Below, piece after piece: positions 32,785-40,850 of a DNA stretch of 64,000 bases. The stretch covers positions 1 to 64,000 of the forward strand of contig NZ_JAFCKB010000018.1 in assembly GCF_018130615.1 (NCBI RefSeq), given 5' to 3'. Within the stretch, counting starts at the first letter, position 1, and every line of letters starts with the position of its first letter. Source of the DNA: Bradyrhizobium manausense. GTDB taxonomy: Bacteria; Pseudomonadota; Alphaproteobacteria; Rhizobiales; Xanthobacteraceae. The notes beneath the pieces are model-generated. The model was not told the DNA's origin and searched no databases. It saw only the letters and a program-made list of their open reading frames with translations. Both the position numbers and the translations under genes were made by a program.

Positions 32785-33335
32785 GGACGCCTGGTTCCCG
32801 CGAAAGGCAGCGCCAGCTGCACGAGGATCTGGACGCAGAGCAGGCTCATGCCGAGCGCCATCAGGGAATAGGGAATGGCGAGCGGCGGCGACCACATCGA
32901 GTTCGAGACCTGGCCGTCGACATAGGCTTCATGCGCCAGCGTCCACGACTTCCAGGTGAAGAACGCGCAGAACAGGAACGTCACGGCGTCGACGAACCAG
33001 AGCCGGATCCTGTTCGCCAGCGGCGACAAGAGGCCAACGAAGGCCTCGATGCCGATATGGCCGCGGTTCTGCTGCACGTAGCCCGCCGTCATGAAGGTGG
33101 CGCCAACCAGCAGGAACACGGCGGCCTCGTCCTGCCAGTAATTGGCGGCCTTGAACAAGGCGCGGCTGAGCACGCTGTAGCTCAGGATGGCGCAGGCGGC
33201 GACCAGCGCCATCGCGGCGAACACGACGATGATGCGGTTGAGGATGGCGAGGCCGCGATCAGCCGCCGCCGCAAGGCCGGTCCTTGCGGTCGCGTTCGCC
33301 ATGTCCTCACGATCCCCGAGCGGACCGTGGCTCAT
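32781..33335 (-). CDS. dctQ: TRAP transporter small permease (DctQ-type)
   Basis: A 184-residue protein with four membrane helices typical of TRAP small permeases: LNRIIVVFAAMALVAACAILSYSVLSRALF, YWQDEAAVFLLVGATFMTAGYVQQNRGHIGIE, LWFVDAVTFLFCAFFTWKSW and PYSLMALGMSLLCVQILVQL. The QNRGHIGIE block is a family signature. The ATG at 33335 overlaps the binding protein's stop codon (ATGA) and is preferred; an ATG at 33302 would give a 173-residue form. It couples the binding protein to the large permease. Confidence 0.92.
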   Translation of the reverse strand: MSHGPLGDREDMANATARTGLAAAADRGLAILNRIIVVFAAMALVAACAILSYSVLSRALFKAANYWQDEAAVFLLVGATFMTAGYVQQNRGHIGIEAFVGLLSPLANRIRLWFVDAVTFLFCAFFTWKSWTLAHEAYVDGQVSNSMWSPPLAIPYSLMALGMSLLCVQILVQLALPFAGTRRP

Positions 33336-34354
33336 GCAGCGACGTCGGAGGCGAGCTTGAGCAGATTCGCGGCGGTCGCGGTCTTGGCGCCGTAATCCTT
33401 CCACGCGGTGTCGCGGGCGATGTCGCGCCACTTGCCGACGGTGGCGGCATCGAGCGCCGAGACTTTCGCGCCGGCCTTCTCGTAGACCTTGGCGACCTCG
33501 ACATCGTCATCCTGCGCGCCCTTGCGGCCGAAGGCTTCGAGCTCTGCGCCGACGGCGACTAGGATGTCCTGCTGGTTCTTCGGCAGCTTGTCGAAGATTG
33601 CCTTCGACATCATCAGCGGCTCGAGCATGAACCAGTAGGAGGCGCCGGCGCCTGAGGTGAGCGACTTCGCGACCTCTTCGAGGCGGAACGAGATCAGGCT
33701 GGTGGAGGAGGTGATGCCGGCGTCGCAGGCGCCGGTCTGCATCGCCGCGTAGATTTCGTTCGAGGGCACCGACAGCACCGAGGCGCCGGCAGTCTGCAGC
33801 ACCATGTCCATCTCGCGCGAGCCGCCGCGCACCTTCAGGCCTTTGGCGTCTTCAGGGGCGACGATGGCCTTGGAGCGGCTGGCGACGCCGCCGGCCTGCC
33901 AGACCCAGCTTAAGAGGATGATGCCCTTGTCGGCCAGGAAGTCGGTCAGCGCCTTGCCGACCGGCTCCTTCTTCCAGCGCATGCCCTGGTCGTAGGTGGT
34001 GACGAGGCCGGGCATCAGTCCGATATTGGTCTCGGGCAATTCGCCGCCGGCATAGGGCATCGGATACAGCGAGATGTCGAGCGCGCCCTTGCGCATTGCG
34101 GAGAACTGCGCGTTGGTCTTGATCAGCGAGGAGTTCGGATAGATTTCGGCGGCGATGTCGCCATTGCTGCGCTTAGCGACCTCGGCGGCGAACATGCGGC
34201 AGAGCCGGTCGCGAAAATCGCCCTTGTCGATGGTGCCGCCGGGGAATTGGTGCGAGATCTTGAGCGTGGTTGCGGCATGCGCGGTGCCAATGCCGAAGCG
34301 GAGAATGGCGGGTGCGGCGACGGCGGTCGCGAGCAGATGGCGGCGCGTGAACAT
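33332..34354 (-). CDS. dctP: TRAP transporter substrate-binding protein (DctP-type)
   Basis: A 340-residue periplasmic binding protein. The N-terminus MFTRRHLLATAVAAPAILRFGIGTAHAA is a twin-arginine-like signal. Family blocks: LKISHQFPGGTIDKGDFRDRLCRMFAAEVAKRSNGDIAAEIYPNSSL, LKVRGGSREMDMVLQTAGASVLSVPSNEIYAAMQTGACDAGITS. The conserved Arg in KVRGG is the one that usually contacts a ligand carboxylate. First gene of the TRAP operon on the minus strand, followed by coupled dctQ and dctM. The ligand cannot be told from the sequence; a carboxylate is likely. Confidence 0.94.
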   Translation of the reverse strand: MFTRRHLLATAVAAPAILRFGIGTAHAATTLKISHQFPGGTIDKGDFRDRLCRMFAAEVAKRSNGDIAAEIYPNSSLIKTNAQFSAMRKGALDISLYPMPYAGGELPETNIGLMPGLVTTYDQGMRWKKEPVGKALTDFLADKGIILLSWVWQAGGVASRSKAIVAPEDAKGLKVRGGSREMDMVLQTAGASVLSVPSNEIYAAMQTGACDAGITSSTSLISFRLEEVAKSLTSGAGASYWFMLEPLMMSKAIFDKLPKNQQDILVAVGAELEAFGRKGAQDDDVEVAKVYEKAGAKVSALDAATVGKWRDIARDTAWKDYGAKTATAANLLKLASDVAA

Positions 34355-34698
34355 GGTGGATCCCCTTGGACGGTTCTTAGGACGGTTCTTGCTTGGCGTG
34401 GTCTGGGTGGGTCATCAGACCGGCGCGATGGCCCATCCTAGCCGGTCTTCGACCCCGAGTTCTCTAGTCTGATAGTTCGAGACGGAACGCCGCGGCAAGT
34501 GTTGGCCTTGCTGCGCTGCACACAGCGCGCCTCACATGCCCCATCTCCAACGCCGTGCGTCAGGCGACGATCGCGCAGGCAGCCCGATGCCTTGCGAAAA
34601 AATCTGCAACCTCGCGTAACAAGCACGCGCATTGATCCGTCGAGAATGTGTAGCGGCACAAGTCGCTGACAAACACCATCTCGAAGGGAATATTTCTC
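34355..34698. other. Divergent promoter region, no gene seen
   Basis: 344 bases between the TRAP operon and the MXKDX protein gene, which are transcribed away from each other. It should contain both promoters. An 11-base direct repeat (GGACGGTTCTT) lies at about 34368-34390, just upstream of dctP. No coding frame looks real. Confidence 0.5.
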
Positions 34699-34941
34699 AT
34701 GACCATTCGCACCCGCATCGTGCTCGGCGTCTCGGCTGCCGCTCTCTCGCTTGGCCTGGCGCTGTCGCCGGCCGCCTTCGCCCAGGACAAGATGGGCAAG
34801 GATGACGGCATGATGAAGAAGGACACGATGTCCAAGGACGGCATGAAGAAGGACACCATGTCCAAGGACGACGGCATGAAAAAGGACACGATGTCGAAGG
34901 ATGGCATGAAGAAAGACGACGGGATGATGAAGAAGAACTGA
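34699..34941 (+). CDS. Pentapeptide MXKDX repeat protein
   Basis: An 80-residue protein: signal peptide (MTIRTRIVLGVSAAALSLGLALSPAAFA) followed by a mature part of about 50 residues made only of Met, Lys, Asp, Gly, Ser, Thr and a final Asn, in units such as MSKDGMKKDT. It matches the MXKDX pentapeptide repeat family, small exported proteins of unknown function. The regular spacing of Met and Asp/Lys suggests metal or polyanion binding, which is inference only. The underlying DNA is also repetitive, so copy number may vary between strains. Confidence 0.9.
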   Translation: MTIRTRIVLGVSAAALSLGLALSPAAFAQDKMGKDDGMMKKDTMSKDGMKKDTMSKDDGMKKDTMSKDGMKKDDGMMKKN

Positions 34942-35002
34942 TCTTCTGCGTCGTCGCAGCGTTTGCGAAAGGCAGACGCGCGTTCTCAAATGCATTCGGA
35001 CG

Positions 35003-35041
35003 TCAAAATTCCGGGGCGGTCAGATCGGCCGCCCCGGAATT
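35003..35041 (-). terminator. Strong hairpin terminator
   Basis: AATTCCGGGGCGG (35007-35019) and CCGCCCCGGAATT (35029-35041) form a perfect 13-bp stem. Read on the minus strand it follows the DUF6481 gene and is trailed by TTTTG. It may also stop the MXKDX transcript arriving from the left. Confidence 0.75.
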
Positions 35042-35082
35042 GATGCTTCAATTCAAATTCAATTGAACGTGACTGGCGGACG

Positions 35083-35430
35083 CTACTTGCGCTTGGCCTT
35101 GCGGGCGGCGTAGCGGGCGTCGCGCTTGGCCTTCTGCTCGGCTTCCAACTCAGCCTGCTTGGCAATCGCTTCTTCTGCTTCGCGCGCGATCCGCACGGCT
35201 TCGGCCGCTGCAGCTTCTTCCGCGAGACGCTTCTGCTCGGCCTTTTCCGCCTCGCGCATGGCCTTTGCTTCGGCGCGCTTGGCCGCGAGTGCTTCGCGCT
35301 CGGCGCGTCGCGCCGCAACGGCGGGATCGTCATGTCCCGGCTGCGACTTGAACTTGTTCAAAAGATTTTTGCGTGCTTCCTGCGCGGCTTTTTGCCGGTC
35401 GGAGAATCCTGGTTCCCTGAATCCACTCAT
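35083..35430 (-). CDS. DUF6481 family protein
   Basis: A 115-residue highly charged protein. It begins MSGFREPGFSDRQKAAQEARKNLLNKFKSQPGHDDPAVAARRAER and continues as a long Ala/Glu/Lys/Arg helix (a likely single coiled coil) to a basic tail (RDARYAARKAKRK). The N-terminal block matches the DUF6481 family of alphaproteobacteria, whose function is unknown. It has its own terminator. The basic tail might bind nucleic acid, but this is not shown. Confidence 0.83.
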   Translation of the reverse strand: MSGFREPGFSDRQKAAQEARKNLLNKFKSQPGHDDPAVAARRAEREALAAKRAEAKAMREAEKAEQKRLAEEAAAAEAVRIAREAEEAIAKQAELEAEQKAKRDARYAARKAKRK

Positions 35431-35696
35431 CGACGAGCCTTGTCTTCCTCGCTTTCGATCCTACATCAGCGTCTGTTGGTACGTCGGCTGGGCACAAGCA
35501 GGCGCCACGCGACGCAGAAGCGTGTACATCGCCGCGCGCCGTGAAGCCACCCATAATCGCAGCCGATCAGGTCAACGAAAATCGCTTACCCAGCCGATCC
35601 TTCGTAGCCCGGAAAAACTGCCGAATTGTGATGCCTCTCATAAGGGCACCCAGCGGCGGCGCCTAGCGTCCGCCCGATACGAGACGGAGCACGGGC

Positions 35697-35933
35697 ATGA
35701 TCTATTTCCGGCTGAGCCTGAAAGCCCTTGCAATCACCATCGCAGCAGCGGCGGTAGCGGGTGCGGTGCTGTTGGCCGCCCGTCCGCAACCCATGGAAAG
35801 CACCGTTCTGGGGGCTGCCTGGGAGTGCACCCAGACCGCGTTCATTCTAACCAGCTGCGCGCCGCGCGTGCAGGAGGCAATCCCTGCGGTCGAGACGTCG
35901 CGCAAGGAGGCGCTGAGGCGGACCAAGGGCTGA
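35697..35933 (+). CDS. Small membrane-anchored hypothetical protein
   Basis: A 78-residue protein with an N-terminal hydrophobic segment (LKALAITIAAAAVAGAVLLAARP) acting as signal or anchor. The exposed part has two cysteines (WECTQTAF and LTSCAPRV) and a charged C-terminus (VETSRKEALRRTKG). The ATG at 35697 follows GACGGAG. The next gene, another small anchored protein, starts 75 bases later on the same strand. No family is recognised. Confidence 0.68.
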   Translation: MIYFRLSLKALAITIAAAAVAGAVLLAARPQPMESTVLGAAWECTQTAFILTSCAPRVQEAIPAVETSRKEALRRTKG

Positions 35934-36008
35934 GCGGCGAGGCGCCGAGCAGGATGTGACGCGCCGTCGCAGAGGTGATAAAGGGCCTCACCGAGCGACA
36001 AGGTTCTC

Positions 36009-36236
36009 ATGTCCAAGCCCGACCCCACCGAGAAGCCCAACGCTTCGAAGCCGAACACTTCGCCAAGGGCCCAATCCGGCGACAGTCGCCGCGGCGCTAT
36101 CGCGGGGTTGATCATCGCCGCCGTTATCCTCGGCGTCGGCTTGTGGCTCGCCCGTGACCTCACGGCTGCCAGCAAGATGCAGGACTGCCTGATGTCGGGG
36201 CGGAGCAATTGCAATGTGATCGAGCCGGCCCGCTAG
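36009..36236 (+). CDS. Small membrane-anchored hypothetical protein
   Basis: A 75-residue protein: a disordered Pro/Ser/Lys-rich N-terminus of about 28 residues, one membrane span (GAIAGLIIAAVILGVGLWLARDL) and a short periplasmic tail with a Cys pair (MQDCLMSGRSNCNVIEPAR). The CxxxxxxxC tail resembles those of small rhizobial inner-membrane proteins. It begins at the ATG at 36009. It may be cotranscribed with the similar-sized gene at 35697. Confidence 0.7.
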   Translation: MSKPDPTEKPNASKPNTSPRAQSGDSRRGAIAGLIIAAVILGVGLWLARDLTAASKMQDCLMSGRSNCNVIEPAR

Positions 36237-36434
36237 ACGGTCTGGCGGGTGGCCTCCGGACGAAAAAATGCCGTGATCTTAATCATTTGTAACGGGACAG
36301 AGCCGGGTTGGCAGGTCAATTTCGATAAGCCGCCTTGGCAGGTCAGTCATGTCCGCCGGCATCAGCCATGAGCGATCCGAATCATCTATCGCGCGTGGAC
36401 CACAGCAATTTCTGAAAGTAGGGGGTAGGCACGA

Positions 36435-37241
36435 ATGAGTGCGTCCAGCCGCATCAAGATCATCATTCCCATGGTTTCGGCCATGTCGTTGCTGGCGTTG
36501 TCAGCGCACGCGCAGGATGCCGGGCAGCCGAAGGGTTTTGGCCAGCCGCCCGCGCAGGGCGCAGGCTCGCCGCCCCCGGCCAATCAGAACATGCGTAAGG
36601 CTGCTCCGCCGCAGCAGGCCGTGCGCCCTGGACCTCAGCCCGGCGGGCAAGCCCACGTGGTTCCGGGCGCAAACCCCGGCCCGCACGGTCCAGGACCGCG
36701 TAATGCGGGCGGCCCACCGCCCGGATCCGGCCGCTACATGGCACGCGGCCCTGCGCCGGCGCGCGACTGGGGTGGACACGCCTATCGCGGCAATCTTGCC
36801 TGGGACGGCGGACGTTGGCGCCACGAGGTCCACAACGGCCGCTCCGGCTGGTGGTGGGATGTCGGCGGCGTCTGGTACTACTATCCGCAGCGGATGGACG
36901 GACCGCCTGCCTATATTTCGGAAGACTATATCGACGACGTGCCGGTGGCCTATGCGCCGCCGGGTCCGCCGGTCGCCTATGAACCGCCGCCGCCTCCACC
37001 GCCGCCCGCGGATCCCGGCGCGAGCGCGCTCGGCGGGGCCATCGTCGGCGGTGTGCTTGGCGGCTTGCTTTCCGGCAACGCCACGGGCGCGGCGGCAGGC
37101 GCCGTGATCGGCGGGGCGACCGGCGCGATCGCAGGCGCCACAGCTGCGTCGCGCCCCGGTTATTATCTCGCCCAGGGCAATTGCTATTACCGCTATCCGA
37201 GCGGCCAATATGTGCAGGCCGATCCGCGCGCCTGCTATTGA
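36435..37241 (+). CDS. Secreted Pro/Gly-rich protein with glycine-zipper domain
   Basis: A 268-residue envelope protein: a signal peptide (IIIPMVSAMSLLALSAHAQ), a Pro/Gln/Gly-rich region to about residue 105, a Trp/Gly-rich segment (AYRGNLAWDGGRWRHEVHNGRSGWWWDVGGVWYYYPQ), a poly-proline run, and a glycine-zipper stretch (GALGGAIVGGVLGGLLSGNATGAAAGAVIGGATGAIAGA-like) before a Cys-containing YYRYPSGQYVQADPRACY end. Glycine zippers pack in membranes; such proteins are often outer-membrane associated. The ATG at 36435 follows GGGGGTAGG. A perfect hairpin terminator follows. Confidence 0.82.
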   Translation: MSASSRIKIIIPMVSAMSLLALSAHAQDAGQPKGFGQPPAQGAGSPPPANQNMRKAAPPQQAVRPGPQPGGQAHVVPGANPGPHGPGPRNAGGPPPGSGRYMARGPAPARDWGGHAYRGNLAWDGGRWRHEVHNGRSGWWWDVGGVWYYYPQRMDGPPAYISEDYIDDVPVAYAPPGPPVAYEPPPPPPPPADPGASALGGAIVGGVLGGLLSGNATGAAAGAVIGGATGAIAGATAASRPGYYLAQGNCYYRYPSGQYVQADPRACY

Positions 37242-37265
37242 GCTCCTCGCGCGCAGTCCAACATG

Positions 37266-37294
37266 AATGAGGCGGGCCCGATGCCCGCCTCATT
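37266..37294 (+). terminator. Terminator of the glycine-zipper gene
   Basis: AATGAGGCGGGC (37266-37277) and GCCCGCCTCATT (37283-37294) form a perfect 12-bp stem with a 5-base loop, 25 bases beyond the stop. Confidence 0.75.
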
Positions 37295-37531
37295 TGCGTT
37301 GAAGGCGCTGCAACCGGGGTCGCATACGCCGACGGTCCGGCAAGCGCCGTTACCTCACGCAATGAGGAAAATACGAAAATTGACAAGGGCAGGTCATCGC
37401 GTCAGTCCCGGACAAAATTCATCGCGGTAACATCGTGCGGAATGCGCGCGATGGTGCGACTTTTGTCCACCGCAATCATACGGACGAAATTGCCACGCAC
37501 TTGTCCATATCGGCCGGCTAAACTTGACCTC

Positions 37532-37684
37532 ATGTGTACGAAGTACGATCCACAGCATGAAGCCGAGGCGGCGATGAAGCGCGCCGCGGCGTCAGAAGGC
37601 CCCGACCGGCAACGACTCATCGAGCTGGCTCTGGCCTGGCATCAGCTCGCCCGCGATCGTCGCGAAGACGAGCGCAGGGACTAA
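37532..37684 (+). CDS. 50-residue hypothetical protein
   Basis: From the ATG at 37532: a short charged helical protein (MCTKYDPQHEAEAAMKRAAASEGPDRQRLIELALAWHQLARDRREDERRD). The composition is strongly protein-like, but the ribosome binding site is poor. The pattern, with Trp-His in ALAWHQLA, resembles small rhizobial proteins of unknown role. A hairpin at 37738 may end the transcript. Confidence 0.55.
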   Translation: MCTKYDPQHEAEAAMKRAAASEGPDRQRLIELALAWHQLARDRREDERRD

Positions 37685-37737
37685 TCTTCGTTCAACAGAA
37701 GTTCGCCCAGTTCGGCCTCGTCACAGGCCATGAGAAA

Positions 37738-37767
37738 GCCCCGCGCTCGGGGGGACGAGCACGGGGC
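37738..37767 (+). terminator. GC-rich hairpin, possible terminator
   Basis: GCCCCG-GCTCG and CGAGC-CGGGGC arms with single mismatched bases form a long stem, but no T run follows. Confidence 0.35.
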
Positions 37768-37954
37768 CCTTCAAAGCCGACCGGGGCTGGCCGGTCGGCA
37801 CCACCAGATTTCATCGTCGACAACATGCTGGTCGCGTCTGCGTTCCACGCGAGCTTCGCACTTTGTCGATCGCCGCTCGCCACAGCTGGCTTGTAACTTC
37901 GCTTCATTGAATCTCGGAATAGGAACACCTGGTCCCGGCCGACGTTGGTCGGCC

Positions 37955-38203
37955 ATGACAGACCTTGAATTGCGCGCACAGTCTTTCGAGATCGCCTGGA
38001 AATATCTCGATCAATCCGGTCTGCTCACGGGCGAGCACGAGGATTCCGCCCGCTTCATCCTGAACAGGATCGACCGCATGATGATCCGCGGAGAGCGGCG
38101 CAGATTGTTGCTGTCGAACGCGGCGATCGATGCGTATCGGTTGCGGCCTGTGATCGTGCCGCTCGACGCCTGCTCAATTCAAGCTGCGGAAACGCGGCGT
38201 TAA
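37955..38203 (+). CDS. Small soluble hypothetical protein
   Basis: An 82-residue protein (MTDLELRAQSFEIAWKYLDQSGLLTGEHEDSARFILNRIDRMMIRGERRRLLLSNAAIDAYR), helical and without signal peptide. It starts at the ATG at 37955, since upstream codons in the same frame have no protein-like character. The pattern of a short helical bundle with a GER basic patch is common in rhizobial proteins of unknown function. It is convergent with the DUF2171 gene. Confidence 0.65.
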   Translation: MTDLELRAQSFEIAWKYLDQSGLLTGEHEDSARFILNRIDRMMIRGERRRLLLSNAAIDAYRLRPVIVPLDACSIQAAETRR

Positions 38204-38275
38204 GAATCGTTGGCGTGCCGATTTCGCTGTCTCGATTCGTGCTGGAGGAACGAAGCGGAGTCGGATCGTGAACAA

Positions 38276-38296
38276 ACAAAAGGCCCCCGAAGGGGC
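38276..38296 (-). terminator. Terminator of the DUF2171 gene
   Basis: On the minus strand GCCCC-TTCG-GGGGC is followed by CTTTTGTTTG, 8 bases beyond the stop. A compact tetraloop terminator. Confidence 0.8.
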
Positions 38297-38303
38297 TTCT
38301 GCA

Positions 38304-38531
38304 TCAGGCGGCTTCCGTCTTCGGGACGACGTCGGCATTCACCGAAAGCTTGACGACATCGCCCTCGACTGCGCCAACATATGTCGTGTCGATATAGTGA
38401 TGATGATCCTTGTGACCTTCCGGGCTGTCGTTGCGGGGCAGCTTGATGCGATGTCCCTCGACGCGATCGACCGTGCCGACATGCGCGCCGTCCTTGCCGA
38501 TGATCTTCATGTGTTCCCTGATTTCCGACAT
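38304..38531 (-). CDS. DUF2171 domain protein
   Basis: A 75-residue protein (MSEIREHMKIIGKDGAHVGTVDRVEGHRIKLPRNDSPEGHKDHHHYIDTTYV, then GDVVKLSVNADVV). This is the PRC-barrel-like DUF2171 pattern: a short beta-barrel around a DGxxVGTVDxVEGxxIKL motif. Function unknown. AAGGAGG five bases before the ATG at 38531 fixes the start; the frame extends upstream but without a signal. It has its own tetraloop terminator. Confidence 0.88.
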   Translation of the reverse strand: MSEIREHMKIIGKDGAHVGTVDRVEGHRIKLPRNDSPEGHKDHHHYIDTTYVGAVEGDVVKLSVNADVVPKTEAA

Positions 38532-38668
38532 GCAGTCCTCCTTGTGGTCGATCAACGGCGCAGATGCAGCTTCGTTGCAACGCGCGCGCAATCCGATGTT
38601 TGGACCTCCGGCACGCGGCAGGCGTTGAAGGACGATGGAAGCTTTCCGGTCGTTGCAGCAAGACGCGC

Positions 38669-39946
38669 ATGGAGACCATTGAGGCCTATCTGGAGCGGAA
38701 GCACAGGGAGATCGGGCTGCTCAACGATTGCCTGATGAGCCCACGGCGCCTGCCTCGTCCGCGATCGGTGGATGAGGTGATCCGGACCAAATTCCAGCTC
38801 ACCGCCATGTTGCGGGCGGAGCATGCGGTGCATGACTGGAAGGCAACGGAGACGGCGTGGTCGGCGTCAGCCAGCCCTGCGAGCGGGCCGTTCGTATTCA
38901 GCTACGATTATCAGCGCGCGGATCTTCGTGTCAGCGGCCCTTCGTTCTACGAACTCGAGCCCGGCTGTGCCAGCGAGACGATCTATGCCGCCTCCGGCAT
39001 GGCCGCGATCTCAACGCTGCTGGTGGCTTTCGCGCCGGTGGTCGCCAAGGCCGATATTCTGGCGCTGCCTGGCTCTTACGGCGAGACGTTGGAGCTGATC
39101 GAGCGCTTTGTCCCAAACCTGCGACTCGTTCAGCTGACGCTGCCGTTGCCTGAGGCGCCTGCACCGGCCGGAGCACCCCGGATTTTGCTGCTGGAGTCAT
39201 GTGTCTCCGCCAGGGTGTTCGACGAAGCCCTGCACTGTGACGGTTCGGCGCTCGATCTGCTGGTGTTCGACACGACCTGCTTTGCCGGCCGGTCGGGTCG
39301 CATCCGGCGCGTGCTGCGCTGGGCCCGGCGGTGCAAGATTCCGGTCGTGATGGTGCGAAGCCATAACAAGCTGGATTCGCTCGGTGCGGAGTATGGGAGG
39401 CTCGGTTCTGCGGTCTTCGTCGGCTGGTGCGAGCAGGGCGCCGAGGCAGGCCGCGCGATCCTCGAACGGCTTACCGCGGAAACCCGCAATGCGGTCCGGC
39501 TCCTGGGTAGCGCGGCGTTGCCGGCGCACTTTCCGCCCTATGTGGGAAGCGAAGCCTACTGGGCATTAACGAAGGCGCGGGTCTCAGCCATCCTGCGCAA
39601 CGGCCGCGATGCGGCCTCGATTTTCGCGCGTGAGCTTGCCTCGCTCGCGGCCGAGCTCCACTTCACCCACGGCCTCTACGTCACGCTCCGCACCCGCCGT
39701 TCCCGTGATGAGGCCAGCGCGCGGCAAGCCGCGGAGGCCATGAGCCGCGATCTGAGCCGGAAGGGATATCCCATCCGTCACGCCGGCAGCTTTGGTTTCG
39801 ACTTCGCCGCCACCGAATGGTCCCACGATGCGACCACGGATCAGTACAACGTCCGGGTCACGGTCCCGGATTTGCCGACGGAATTGTGGAACGATCTTGC
39901 AGCGGCGATTGCCGAGTGGTGGACGTCGAATCAATGCCGGCTCTGA
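38669..39946 (+). CDS. Unassigned fold-type-I PLP-dependent-like protein
   Basis: A 425-residue protein that I cannot assign to a characterised enzyme. It has features of a fold-type-I PLP protein: a Gly-containing phosphate-site region (AASGMAAISTLLVAF), an Asp in LDLLVFDTTCFAG (Asp201) where the pyridine-nitrogen Asp would be, and SHNKLDSLGAEYG with Lys234 as the likely PLP lysine, 33 residues later. The SHNKLDS block recalls Cys/Met-metabolism and related transferases. N-terminal residues 1-60 are helical and unusual. The ATG at 38669 lacks a strong ribosome binding site. It is divergent from the DUF2171 gene. Catalysis is unproven. Confidence 0.75.
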   Translation: METIEAYLERKHREIGLLNDCLMSPRRLPRPRSVDEVIRTKFQLTAMLRAEHAVHDWKATETAWSASASPASGPFVFSYDYQRADLRVSGPSFYELEPGCASETIYAASGMAAISTLLVAFAPVVAKADILALPGSYGETLELIERFVPNLRLVQLTLPLPEAPAPAGAPRILLLESCVSARVFDEALHCDGSALDLLVFDTTCFAGRSGRIRRVLRWARRCKIPVVMVRSHNKLDSLGAEYGRLGSAVFVGWCEQGAEAGRAILERLTAETRNAVRLLGSAALPAHFPPYVGSEAYWALTKARVSAILRNGRDAASIFARELASLAAELHFTHGLYVTLRTRRSRDEASARQAAEAMSRDLSRKGYPIRHAGSFGFDFAATEWSHDATTDQYNVRVTVPDLPTELWNDLAAAIAEWWTSNQCRL

Positions 39947-39963
39947 TCGTCACGCGACCAGAA

Positions 39964-40197
39964 TCATTCGATTGCCGAAGGCTCTTTCTGATGGCCTCGA
40001 TGCGTCCAGGCTTGAACGGCCCAGGCGAGCTGATGATGGCTCTTGGCGACATCAACAATCGAGGCCTGCGCCGTCTCGATGCGCTTTGCGATCACACTGG
40101 AGTTGACGTCCACGATTGCATCGAGCGCCAGGAACGACATTGCGGCGATCGCCACCGCAAAGGCGATTCCCATTCTGGTTAATTCGGCTCGTGGCAT
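39964..40197 (-). CDS. Small membrane-anchored hypothetical protein
   Basis: A 77-residue protein with an N-terminal hydrophobic segment (MGIAFAVAIAAMSFLALDAIV) and a soluble tail (RIETAQASIVDVAKSHHQLAWAVQAWTHRGH). AAGGA six bases before the ATG at 40197 supports the start. It is convergent with the PLP-like gene, 17 bases apart. No family is recognised. Confidence 0.65.
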   Translation of the reverse strand: MPRAELTRMGIAFAVAIAAMSFLALDAIVDVNSSVIAKRIETAQASIVDVAKSHHQLAWAVQAWTHRGHQKEPSAIE

Positions 40198-40370
40198 CGA
40201 CAGTCCTTAATCGCGAGCAATTTGCCCGCCGCGCATAGATAGGGCGGGTCCGCTCGGTTCAAAGGCCGGAGTAGGCCAACCCACGCGTTCGTGAAAGACC
40301 ACAGGTTGGCAATGAACGGCGCGTGGCGCGTTAATGATGAACGCCGGCACACGTCCGCAAGAATCAGGCT

Positions 40371-40447
40371 TGGCGATCCCGGCAGGAATCGAACCTGCAA
40401 CCCTCAGAGTAGAAATCTGATGCTCTATCCAGTTGAGCTACGGGACC
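40371..40447 (-). tRNA. tRNA-Arg (anticodon TCT)
   Basis: A 77-base tRNA on the minus strand. Acceptor GGTCCCG pairs with CGGGATC, the anticodon stem TCAGA/TCTGA encloses TTTCTAC with anticodon TCT, the T loop is GGTTCGATTC, and the 3' end GCCA is encoded. Confidence 0.95.
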
Positions 40448-40850
40448 GTCCTGAACCGCCCCGGTTTGGGAGCCGGCTGTTCATATCACATGCCAATATG
40501 AAAAATCTGGTCTTTCGCCAAGCCTGAACCGAACCGTTTTCGCCCCCGGAGCGACAAAGCGGAACGGTGGAGTGTCAGGGTGCCGGGTTGAGCGGCAGCG
40601 AACTGGACGACGGATCACGTCGCCGGCAGCGCTGGCTAGCTTCCGGGACACGGCTGCCGGCCGACTGGTCCGGTATTGCTGCGCCTCAGGACGGCGTGCG
40701 CGGCGATAGCGCGATCGGTCTCCTCTGGGCCTGCCTCGCCATGGCGAATGCGACGTTTTGCACCTCTGGTTCCATCGCCTTGAGTCTGTCACCTTTCCGC
40801 GCACTTTATCGCCGCCGCGGCGATCGTCCGCGTTTTCCGGGAGTCCATTC
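40448..40850. other. Intergenic, promoter region of tRNA-Arg and the macroglobulin operon
   Basis: 403 bases between the divergent tRNA-Arg and alpha-2-macroglobulin genes. A plus-strand frame at 40567-40854 has no protein-like features. The region must hold both promoters; no clear box was identified. Confidence 0.5.
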
